Positions 8,563 to 16,300 of a stretch of 64,000 nt of DNA are shown in pieces. Below the pieces are notes generated by a model. That model made no database searches and had not been told where the DNA came from. It saw nothing but the letters and a program-made list of their open reading frames with translations. The stretch is from NCBI GenBank assembly GCA_039810245.1, contig JBDHWQ010000016.1, forward strand, positions 1 to 64,000. The letters are read 5' to 3'. The position numbers and the translations under genes were made by a program. The stretch's first letter is position 1, and each line of letters starts with the position of its first letter. The DNA comes from CALDSL01 sp039810245 (lineage in GTDB: Bacteria; Chloroflexota; Anaerolineae; Anaerolineales; Anaerolineaceae).

Positions 8563-9549
8563 TTATCCTCGCGGTTCGGGTCGTTGGAGCGGCTCGGCGG
8601 CGCGCAGCTCGGCCAGCCGCGCCTCGCCGCCGTTGAGCGCCAGGTAGCCGGCGAAGTCGCGGGTGGTAAAGATCTGGCGTTCCAGAAAGGCTTGCAGGCT
8701 GGTCTCATCTTTTTCAGCGGCCACCCAGGCGGCCAGGTGCGGCTCGTCTGAGGTGTACTCAAAGGGCATCTCGGCCGGGTAGCTGCCGCCGGGCACTTCA
8801 CACACCGCATCCACCAGCCAGTAGGGCAGGGTGGTCCTTTCCGGGTGGCGGCGGAATTCCTCGGTAGGAATGATGCGCTCGCAGGTGATCAGCAGGCGTT
8901 TGGCGGCGCGCGCCAGGTCGCGGTCGACGATATGGATGCCTTCGATCTGCGCGTTGCCATAGATATCCGCCTGGTGGACGTGGATGATAGCCACGTCGGG
9001 GAACAGGGCGGGCACGGCCAGCAGCTTTTGCCCGGTGAAAGGGTCGGTGATCTCACGGGCGGCGGAGAAGCGCTCGGTGTCGGTGCCAAGCATCACGCGG
9101 GCGGGCAGGAATGGCAGGCCCATGGCTGCGGCCTTGTAACGCCAGCCCAGCCCGGCGTTACTCCATTCGGTGGTGCGCAGCGCGCCGCTTTCCACCAGCC
9201 GCCGGCCGTGGGGCGAAAGCCCGCGCATCTCCAGGCCGACGATGTAGGAGATGTCGCAGCGGTCGAGCACGCCGCCATCCGCCAGGATTTGAAAGTCATG
9301 CGTACTGGAGTGGCCGCAGAAGCCGAGGTTGCGGTAGCGGCGGCGCACAATTTCGTGCAGCGCGGCGGTGGGGATGCGCACGCTGCCAAACCCACCGATG
9401 GCGAGATAATCGCCGTCGTGTACAAAGCGCTTGACCGCCTCGGGTACGGTCATGCGCTTATCGGTCATAGCGCGCGATTTGGTGCGGAAAAAGGCGCGCG
9501 CCGCCTCTACGTCTGGTGACTGGAATAGCTCCCCGCCTGGTTCTACCAT
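8563..9549 (-). CDS. CoA-transferase family I, alpha subunit
   Basis: The protein of about 328 residues is the alpha subunit paired with the beta subunit encoded just downstream. The N-terminal part shows KRMTVPEAVKRFVHDGDYLAIGGFGSVRIP, the typical start of a family I CoA-transferase alpha chain, here with a preceding extension of about 35 residues; IHVHQADIYGNAQIEG is a second family motif. The ATG at 9549 is preferred because GAGGAG lies just upstream, although its spacing of 3 nt is short; the frame is open to 9636. It is the first gene of the operon that runs to position 11. Confidence 0.85.
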   Translation of the reverse strand: MVEPGGELFQSPDVEAARAFFRTKSRAMTDKRMTVPEAVKRFVHDGDYLAIGGFGSVRIPTAALHEIVRRRYRNLGFCGHSSTHDFQILADGGVLDRCDISYIVGLEMRGLSPHGRRLVESGALRTTEWSNAGLGWRYKAAAMGLPFLPARVMLGTDTERFSAAREITDPFTGQKLLAVPALFPDVAIIHVHQADIYGNAQIEGIHIVDRDLARAAKRLLITCERIIPTEEFRRHPERTTLPYWLVDAVCEVPGGSYPAEMPFEYTSDEPHLAAWVAAEKDETSLQAFLERQIFTTRDFAGYLALNGGEARLAELRAAEPLQRPEPRG

Positions 9550-9580
9550 ACGCTCCTCTACCGGTATTAAGACATAACTT

Positions 9581-9609
9581 ATTTTAGCAAATTGATCAAG
9601 AATTGCCAG
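9581..9609 (-). promoter_or_regulatory. Candidate promoter of the CoA-transferase/fix/carboxylase operon
   Basis: On the minus strand CTGGCA (9604-9609) and TAAAAT (9581-9586) are separated by 17 nt. The expected transcription start is near 9574, about 25 nt before the ATG at 9549. The match is to the general housekeeping sigma factor pattern only. Confidence 0.4.
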
Positions 9610-9722
9610 AATTTTTTGACTATGAGGTTGGTACAAGCGGTTCTCATGCGGAAGTGAAGAGCCTGATCACGAATCCTCGGCAAGAACCCCGAGGACCTTG
9701 TTTCACGAAGAAAAGCGGATAA

Positions 9723-9780
9723 CACGAATTCTGATTTTAAAAATTCGTGAAATTCGAATCATTCGTGCTATTCGTTATGT
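9723..9780. repeat. AT-rich ATTCGTG-type degenerate repeats
   Basis: Between the divergent ends of the two neighbouring operons there is an inverted repeat CACGAATT (9723-9730) and AATTCGTG (9742-9749), followed by further ATTCG copies about every 10 bases up to about 9780. The base composition is much lower in GC than the surroundings. No coding or promoter role is evident. Confidence 0.4.
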
Positions 9781-9802
9781 GTTTGCCCTGCCGGCCGAAG
9801 GT

Positions 9803-10969
9803 TTATGGCGCGCCTTGCAGCGCCTGGAGGCCGGCTTCGATGAGTTCATCGGCTTCGGTGGCGGGATCGTCCGCGGCGCTGATTTGCGGTGTGACGCCGC
9901 GGTGATGATACCATTCACCGTTGGGCGAGTACCAGCGTGCCACGGTCATTTGCAGCATGGTGTCCTGGCCCAGCGGGATGGTGGCCTGGATGACGCCCTT
10001 GCCATAGGTGGTGCTTCCAACCGTCTTCCCGCGCCCGGTCTCAGCGATGGCTGCGGCGCTGGTCTCGGCGGCCGAGTAGGTGGTGTGGTCTACCAGCACC
10101 ACCATCGGCAGGTCAGGGGTCAGGGCGCCGCCCAGGGCGCGGAAGGGGATCATCTGCCCCGGTGCGAGTTGCGCGCTGAAGAGCAGGCCATCGTCCACAA
10201 AGTAGCTGAGGATTTGCTGCGCGGCCTGCATATCGCCGCCCTCATTGTTGCGCAGGTCCCACACCAGGCCGGACGGGTTCTGCGCCAGGAGCTCCTGCAG
10301 CGCGGTTTTCATCTGGCGGCTGGCGGTCTGGTTATAGGCCATCAGGGCGATGTAGCCGACATTGCCGGGCAGCATGCGCGTGGCGATGAACTGCTGTTCC
10401 TTGCGCACCAGGTCATATTCCAGCACCTGGCCGCCGCGGCGGGTTTTGAGGTGCAGGCTCGTATCGGGCACGCCGCGCATCAGCAGCCCGGCCTCGGACG
10501 AGTCGGTGTCGGCATCCAGCTCCTGACCGTCGATAGCCAGCAGAATATCGCCTACACGGATGCCGGCCGCCTGGGCCGCGCCGCCGGGATAGACGATGGT
10601 GATGATCACCTGGCCGTTCTCGTTGTTCGCGTACAGCCCCACTACACCGGTGCGGCCGGTGAAGGTATTCGTAAAGTTATGCGCCGCCTCGGGCTCAATC
10701 AGCTCGGCGTAGGGGTCGTCGATGACGCCCAGTATACCGCGGATGCCGGCATTGGCCAGCTCCTGGCCTGTACGCTGATTGAATACCGACTGCTGCGTGA
10801 TCTGGCCGTAGGCAGCATCCAGCAGCTTCTGGCCGGGGTCGCGCGCAGAGTCACGCAGATACCAGCCGGCGAAAAAGGACAGCCCGCATAGAATGGCAAC
10901 CCCGGCGATGGGAAACCAGCGGCGGCGCAGGCCGGACAGAACGTGCTTGAGGGCAGCAGTCAGGCGCAT
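9803..10969 (-). CDS. S41-family PDZ protease (CtpA-like)
   Basis: The 388-residue protein is a carboxy-terminal processing peptidase. One membrane anchor (about residues 15-33, FPIAGVAILCGLSFFAGWYL) is followed by a PDZ domain (VYPGGAAQAAGIRVGDILLAI) and the S41 catalytic domain. The nucleophile is the Ser in TTYSAAETSAA and the catalytic Lys lies in STTYGKGVIQA. It would act outside the membrane on unfolded or C-terminally tagged proteins. The ATG at 10969 lies 4 nt after the stop of the HD-GYP gene, so translation is probably coupled. The longer open frame overlaps that gene and is not used. Confidence 0.9.
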   Translation of the reverse strand: MRLTAALKHVLSGLRRRWFPIAGVAILCGLSFFAGWYLRDSARDPGQKLLDAAYGQITQQSVFNQRTGQELANAGIRGILGVIDDPYAELIEPEAAHNFTNTFTGRTGVVGLYANNENGQVIITIVYPGGAAQAAGIRVGDILLAIDGQELDADTDSSEAGLLMRGVPDTSLHLKTRRGGQVLEYDLVRKEQQFIATRMLPGNVGYIALMAYNQTASRQMKTALQELLAQNPSGLVWDLRNNEGGDMQAAQQILSYFVDDGLLFSAQLAPGQMIPFRALGGALTPDLPMVVLVDHTTYSAAETSAAAIAETGRGKTVGSTTYGKGVIQATIPLGQDTMLQMTVARWYSPNGEWYHHRGVTPQISAADDPATEADELIEAGLQALQGAP

Positions 10970-10973
10970 AGGA

Positions 10974-12635
10974 TCAATCCGCGGCAATACGGCTGGGAAG
11001 CTCAATATCGTCAATGGCGGGGCGGTTGAGCGCCTGATCCAGCGCGGAGATACATTCCAGGTCAAACTGGATGCCGGCCTGGTTATACAGGTGTGCCAGC
11101 ACTTCCTGCTTGCTGAGGCCGGCGCGGTACGGACGGTTGCTGGTCATCGCATCATATACATCCGCCACGGCCACGATGCGCCCCATCCACGAAATTTGTT
11201 CACCGATCAGGCCTGCCGGGTAGCCCGACCCATCCAGGCGCTCGTGGTGCTCGACAATGGCGGGCAGCATGGGCTCCAGCATTTTCACCTGGTTGAGGAT
11301 ATTCAATCCCAATGCCGGGTGGTGGCGGACAACTTCCATCTCGGGGTCACTCAGGCGGCCGTTTTTGAGCAGGATCGCGTCGGGGATTCCGATCTTGCCA
11401 ATATCGTGGAACAGGCTGCCGATGCGCAAGTCGTTGATGTGCATTTCGTCCAGGCCGAGCTCACGGGCGATCTTCACCGCGTATTCCGCCACGCGGCGCG
11501 AGTGGCCCTGCGTGTATGGGTCTTTGGCATCAATGGCCGAGGTGAGGGACTGGATCACGCCCAGGAACAGATCACCCGCGCCTTCAAACATCTCGACCAC
11601 CTGCATCAGCGCGCTGGCCTGCTCGGCCAGGATCGAGATCATTTGCACGTCTTCTTCCTGAAAGCTGGCGTTTTGTTTGTTGAGCACCATCAGGCCGCCA
11701 AGCACCTGCGGCTGGTCTCCCTCCTGGCTGTGGGGCATGCTAATAATGCTCTTTAAAGGAACGGTAATGGCAGAACGGTTGAAAAATGAAAATTCATCCG
11801 CTCCGAACTTGGGCCGCGATGGCTGCGTGCGCTTCAATGGCGTTTCGACCGGCTGGTCCGGCGTGGTTTCCTGCGGCTGGTCGGATGCCTGGTAGGACAC
11901 CTGAAAAATCATTTCACGCGTGCCAGGCTCCACCAGGAAGATTGAGCTGCGCTCGGCGCCGACCAGCCGCGAAGCATTTTGCGTAACTTTGCGCAGTATT
12001 GTATCGCGGTCGAGCTTGCCAGGTACCTGGCCCATAATATCCAGCAGGGTCATCAAACGCTGGTTATAGCGGCGGGTGTCTTCCACTTCTCGCTGGCGGG
12101 CAATCTCGGCAGCTAGCCGGCGGCACAGCAGGCTGAGCAAGTCAAGCTCAGCCTGCTGGAAATTGTAAATCTGGATCACACCGAGCAGCCGGTCTTGCAG
12201 AGTGACGGGCAGGTTGATCACATTGCGTTTGCGCAGTGCGTTCTCCGGGTCAACCGCGCGCAGCCATTCCGGCTCAGAAGGCAGGTCGCCAACCACGATG
12301 ACCCGCGCATCCTCAAAAAGAATGCCCGGAAGGCCCTGGTCGCGGTTGAAGCGCAGTCCCACCAGGTAGTACGAGCCCATATCGCCGGCCACGTTGGTAA
12401 TTACCAGCTCGTTGCTGGCTTCATCGATCTTGAAAAAGCTCGCGGAATCGGCCTGGCAGGTTTCAATCATCAGGCCCAACATGGCATCTAACAGGCCGGT
12501 GGTGGATGAAACATCCGCCATCAACTGGTCGGCGCGGGCAATGATCGCAAGCAGGGCATCACGCGCCTGGCGGCCGTCCGCCGCAGCCGGTGGGTATTGC
12601 ACCTGCACTTGTTCGCGTTCGTGAATTTCAGACAT
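10974..12635 (-). CDS. GAF-GAF-HD-GYP cyclic-di-GMP phosphodiesterase
   Basis: The protein of about 553 residues has two GAF sensor domains (roughly residues 40-190 and 200-350) and a C-terminal HD-GYP domain. The HD-GYP motifs are intact: HSRRVAEYA, SLFHDIGKIGIP, RHHPALG, VEHHERLDGSGYP and DVYDAMTSNRPYR. It should hydrolyse cyclic di-GMP in response to a small ligand. The start at 12635 is chosen because the open frame upstream (to 12908) runs antiparallel through intergenic and tandem-repeat DNA and gives only low-complexity Gly-Ser residues. No clear Shine-Dalgarno is seen. A strong inverted repeat lies in its leader (12682-12733). The S41 protease gene follows. Confidence 0.9.
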   Translation of the reverse strand: MSEIHEREQVQVQYPPAAADGRQARDALLAIIARADQLMADVSSTTGLLDAMLGLMIETCQADSASFFKIDEASNELVITNVAGDMGSYYLVGLRFNRDQGLPGILFEDARVIVVGDLPSEPEWLRAVDPENALRKRNVINLPVTLQDRLLGVIQIYNFQQAELDLLSLLCRRLAAEIARQREVEDTRRYNQRLMTLLDIMGQVPGKLDRDTILRKVTQNASRLVGAERSSIFLVEPGTREMIFQVSYQASDQPQETTPDQPVETPLKRTQPSRPKFGADEFSFFNRSAITVPLKSIISMPHSQEGDQPQVLGGLMVLNKQNASFQEEDVQMISILAEQASALMQVVEMFEGAGDLFLGVIQSLTSAIDAKDPYTQGHSRRVAEYAVKIARELGLDEMHINDLRIGSLFHDIGKIGIPDAILLKNGRLSDPEMEVVRHHPALGLNILNQVKMLEPMLPAIVEHHERLDGSGYPAGLIGEQISWMGRIVAVADVYDAMTSNRPYRAGLSKQEVLAHLYNQAGIQFDLECISALDQALNRPAIDDIELPSRIAAD

Positions 12636-12681
12636 ACGGTCGTTTCTTAATCCATCCCCCTGAGAAGGCGCAGACGTGTGG

Positions 12682-12733
12682 GGGCCGTTATCCCCTGCGG
12701 GCAGCAGAGCTGCGCACAGGTGGATAACGGCCC
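12682..12733. repeat. Inverted repeat between WSGGWI gene and HD-GYP gene
   Basis: GGGCCGTTATCC (12682-12693) pairs perfectly with GGATAACGGCCC (12722-12733) over 12 bp. The 28-nt loop holds a second small hairpin, GCAGC-AGA-GCTGC (12701-12713). There is no T run, so a simple terminator is unlikely. It lies downstream of the repeat-peptide gene and in the leader of the HD-GYP gene. Confidence 0.75.
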
Positions 12734-12753
12734 ACCGGGTTAGAACATCAGGA

Positions 12754-12993
12754 TCATCCGGACCAGATCCAACCGCCGGACCAAATCCATCCGCCAGACC
12801 AGATCCAACCGCCGGACCAGATCCAGCCGCCAGACCAGATCCAACCACCGGACCAGATCCAGCCGCCCGACCAAACGAGGTGCCCGGCGACCGGAGCCGT
12901 CTGGGCAACCTTCGGCATGGCCATCGGCACTGCCAGCGCTGCGATCAGCAGCAGGCCGAGGACGACCAAAAATATCTTTGTTTTGTTACTCAT
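12754..12993 (-). CDS. Exported tryptophan-rich WSGGWI repeat peptide
   Basis: This 79-residue protein is not recognised as any known family. It starts at an ATG with AAGGGG seven bases upstream. Residues 1-26 form a basic end plus a hydrophobic segment (IFLVVLGLLLIAALAV), a signal peptide or anchor. Residues 41-76 are six exact copies of W-S-G-G-W-I, followed by W-S-G, so 13 of the last 39 residues are Trp. The six DNA copies differ at wobble bases (TCG/TCC/TCT, GGC/GGT/GGA, ATC/ATT) but not in amino acids, which is good evidence of selection on the peptide. Its neighbours are signalling genes. It could be a cell-surface beta-hairpin peptide, an adhesive or membrane-active peptide, or a modified peptide precursor; none of these can be proved here. 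Confidence 0.75.
   Translation of the reverse strand: MSNKTKIFLVVLGLLLIAALAVPMAMPKVAQTAPVAGHLVWSGGWIWSGGWIWSGGWIWSGGWIWSGGWIWSGGWIWSG
12757..12873 (-). repeat. 18-bp coding tandem repeat (six units plus a partial)
   Basis: Six 18-bp units and one 9-bp remnant encode the WSGGWI repeats. Units are about 83-95 percent identical at the DNA level and identical at the protein level. Confidence 0.95.
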
Positions 12994-13361
12994 GGTTTTC
13001 CCCTTCAGAGTAGCGTTGTCGCATACGGGAACAGGAATGTAAGCAGGATGCAATCAAAAGCAGGTGTGCCGATCCGTTCGAATCGTTCGATAGTTTTCCC
13101 CCTTTCAATCATTTCCAGACTGCTCGATCAAAAAATCCCTGAGGGATTTGCTGCCTGAGGGATGAAGATCATCACCAGATGCCCAGGCAGCCCGACCGGC
13201 ATGGGAAAGAGCCGCAGCCCTCACCGGTAGCCCGAAGCTTTGCGTCGCCACCTTTCGATGGTTTTGCCTTTTTCTGCGCAGTGTGGAAATTTTCACCCTC
13301 ATTGTAGCCGACTCCATCGTTCTTACAAGCTCTCTGTTACAAGCTTGCAAAAGTGTAAGCT
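12994..13361. other. Gene-free stretch upstream of the WSGGWI gene
   Basis: These 368 bases hold the Shine-Dalgarno of the repeat-peptide gene, two direct copies of CGTTCGA nine bases apart (13075-13081 and 13084-13090), and a small hairpin with a T run (13127-13149). A short open frame at 13105-13350 has no start signal, no recognisable composition and no homology that I recognise, so I do not call it. Confidence 0.6.
13127..13149 (-). terminator. Candidate terminator downstream of the giant regulator gene
   Basis: On the minus strand AAATCCC-TCA-GGGATTT is followed by further T residues, giving a 7-bp stem and six T. It lies about 210 nt after the stop of the 2307-residue gene and before the repeat-peptide gene. 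Confidence 0.4.
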
Positions 13362-16300
13362 TTAGTTGACAGCCGCCTCGCTGTGGTAACCCAGCTTGCT
13401 GAGAAACGCCAGGTCGCGCACTGCGCCCAGGTCGCGGAAGATCTCAGCCGCGGTCTCCGCGTGCGAGCGAGCTTCGGCAGTATCCTGCACGGCCAGGGCG
13501 ATCTCCATCGCCACGGTATGCAGCCGGCCTTCTTCCAGGCGGTCCGGCCCATCCGTCAGCGCTTGCCAGGCGATCTGAAGCGTTTCAGCGGCGGCCTGCA
13601 GATTACCCTGCATCAGCAGGCTGGCGGAGGTAAGCCGCCAGGTGGTGGCCAGCAACTGGCTAACGCCAATCTGTTCCGCCAGGCGGGCGGCGCTTTGCGC
13701 GCTTTCCTGCGCCTGCGTGGGCTGGCCGCTGGCCAGGTCGATCTCGGCGCGGGTGCAGTACGCTTCGATAATGATATCCAGCGCGTTAATCTCTTCGGCC
13801 AGGCGGAAGCATTCCTGCAGCGCTTCGCCGGCTTCGGCAATGCGCCCCTGGCCGAGGAGCGACTGCGCCAGACCGACGTATGAGTTGGCGGCGTGGCGGT
13901 TCATCTGGAATGGGCGCGAAACGGCCAGGCTGTCGCGGTAATACATTTCCGCCTGCGCCAGGTCGCCCAGGCTGCGCACCAGTTGGCCGAGGTTGTGGTT
14001 GGTGATTGCCACGCCGTCCACATCGCCCATCTTCTGGCGCAGGTCAAGGCTGCGTTTGATGGCGTTATAGGCAGCCTGCCAGTTGCCTGATGCGCTTTCC
14101 AGGATGCCCAGGTTGCTGAGCGCGGCAGCCACACCCCAACTGTAGCCGATGTCCTGCCAGTAATCCATGGCGGTGTGGGTGTGCTTTAACGCCATCTGCA
14201 GGTCACCCTGGCGGTAGAAGATACCGCCCAGGTAGTTTTCGGCCATCGCCAGTGTGGTAACCGACTTGCCTTGCCCGGCGTACACCATCGACTGGTACAC
14301 GGCTTCTTTGGCGCGCTCCACGTCTGACATGATGAAATAGCACCAGCCCAGGCGGGCGTAGATCAGGGCGGCCTCGGTGCGCGAGGGTGTGTCGTAAGGC
14401 TCGCCAATTACGTCCAGCGCGCGCGTGAGGTAATCGATGGCCTGTTCCTGATCGCCCTTTTTATGGGCGGTATCGCCCATGCGGCGGTACAGACCCGCGC
14501 GCTGGGCCGGGGAAAGCAGCTCGCTTTGCAGCAGGTCCAACCCGCTTTGCAGCACGGCCAGTGAGGTCTCGTAATTGCCAATGAACTGGTAGACTTCGCC
14601 CATCTGGTGAATGATGCGCCAGCGGGCCTCATCGCCCACGCCTGGCACGGCGTTGAGCAGCTCAATGGCCTGCTCGAAGAATGATACGGCCACGTCGTTG
14701 GCGTGACGTGCTGCGGCGCGCTCGCCGGCCAGGATGAGATAATGCAGCGCGCAGTCATACACTTCCGCTTTGCGGAAATGGTAGGCCAGGTCTTCGGCAT
14801 GGTCATCTTCCTGACCCCGCCACTGGTATTCCAGCGCCAGCGCGGTGCGCTGGTGCAGCACGCGGCGTTGGGCGCGCAGCACGGAGTTGTAGACGATGAC
14901 TTCGATCAACGGGTGGCTGAACTCCCAATAGCCGTCTTCGGGCGTGGGGTTCAACATGCCGCTGGTGTGGAGCTGTTCCAGCAGCAGGTGGTTATCGTCG
15001 CGCTCAGAAATCTGCGCCAGCAGGTTCCCGTTGAAACGATGGCCAATTATCGACGCGACCTGCAGCAGATGGCGAGTGGAGATTTCGAGCGAGTCGACGC
15101 GGGCGCGGATGAGGCTCTCCAGCGAGGCGGGCACAGCCAGCTCGTCGGCTTGCAGCGCCTGGTTGGCCACCAGCTTACCACGCACCAGGCGCAGGAAGTC
15201 TTTTTCAATCAGCAGGCGCACGAATTCTTCGATAAAGTACGGGTTGCCACCGCTTTGCTGCACGATGAGCGAGAGGAAGGTATCCGGCAGGCCGGCAGAG
15301 GAGAGGAATTCATCCAGAAGCTGGCGGCACTCGCTGATGGTGAGCGGGTGGATGGCAATATGGATGTAGTTCTCGGCGTGCATGCTGCGCGTGCGTGCCA
15401 GCACCTGTTCATAGGGGCTGATTTCTTTTTGACGCTGGGCGCACACGAACAGGATGGGGCGCGAGACGACCAGATGCGAGAGATACAGCAGCAGGTCGGC
15501 GGAGATCGAGTCGATCCACTGCAGGTCGTCGAGAATGATTACCAGCGGCTGTTGCAGCGCCATCGTGCTGAAGATGCGGTGGATGGCAACAAAGGTCTGG
15601 CGGCGCAACTGCTCGGGTTCCATCGAAGTGACGCGCTCGCCCTGCGCGCCGCTGGGCTGTACGCCCAGCAGGAGCTGCAGGAAGGGGCGAGTGTCCATCA
15701 GGTCGGGTGACCAGGCGCTAAGCTTCTGATCGACCTGTTCGATGATCTGGCGCGGCGTGAAGTTGTACTGGATATCGAATACCTGCATCAGCAGGTCGGA
15801 GAAGAGCGAAAAAGCGAACTCTGAGCGCCGCGCCGAGCATACGCCGCCCAGCACGCGGGCGTTATAGCGCACGACTAGCTTGGAAAATTCGCGCATCAAA
15901 CGGCTCTTGCCAATACCGGCTTCGCCTTCCAACCAGATGATGCCGCCGGTTTCGCCTTCCAGCACGCGGCTCATACGCTCCATCGCGTCCAGCTCTTTGT
16001 CGCGGCCAATGAAGGGCGTCTTGAGCCCTACCAGGCCGCGCACCGGGAGAATCTGCTCGCGCAGGCCTTCGAACTCGAACACCGCGCCACCGTCATAATT
16101 CTCGAGCACACCGGATGGAGTCGGGGTGTACTCGAAGCGGAATGAGGTCAGGTTGTACACCGGCTGGGCGACCCACACTCGCCCGGAGGGGCAGGCCTCG
16201 GCGATCATGGCAGCCAGCTGTATGGGCTCGCCTGCGGCGAGGAACTCCGCGCCTGCTTCGGCAGCATGCTTGCCGGCCACGATTTTACCCGCGGCAACGC

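Noticed and set aside
7765..9549. AibAB-type 3-methylglutaconyl-CoA decarboxylase
   Set aside because: The beta subunit keeps the catalytic Glu at residue 54, as true CoA-transferases do.
3126..9549. Carnitine (cai-fix) reduction operon
   Set aside because: FixABCX and a CaiA-like enzyme are present, but no CaiB, CaiD or CaiT relatives; the carboxylase genes point to acyl-CoA oxidation.
12757..12873. 18-bp repeats as a CRISPR array or non-coding satellite
   Set aside because: There are no spacers, the unit is too short for CRISPR, and the units keep one reading frame with only synonymous changes.
13105..13350. 81-codon open frame between the repeat-peptide gene and the giant gene
   Set aside because: No Shine-Dalgarno, no hydrophobic or family pattern, and it contains the probable terminator of the upstream gene.
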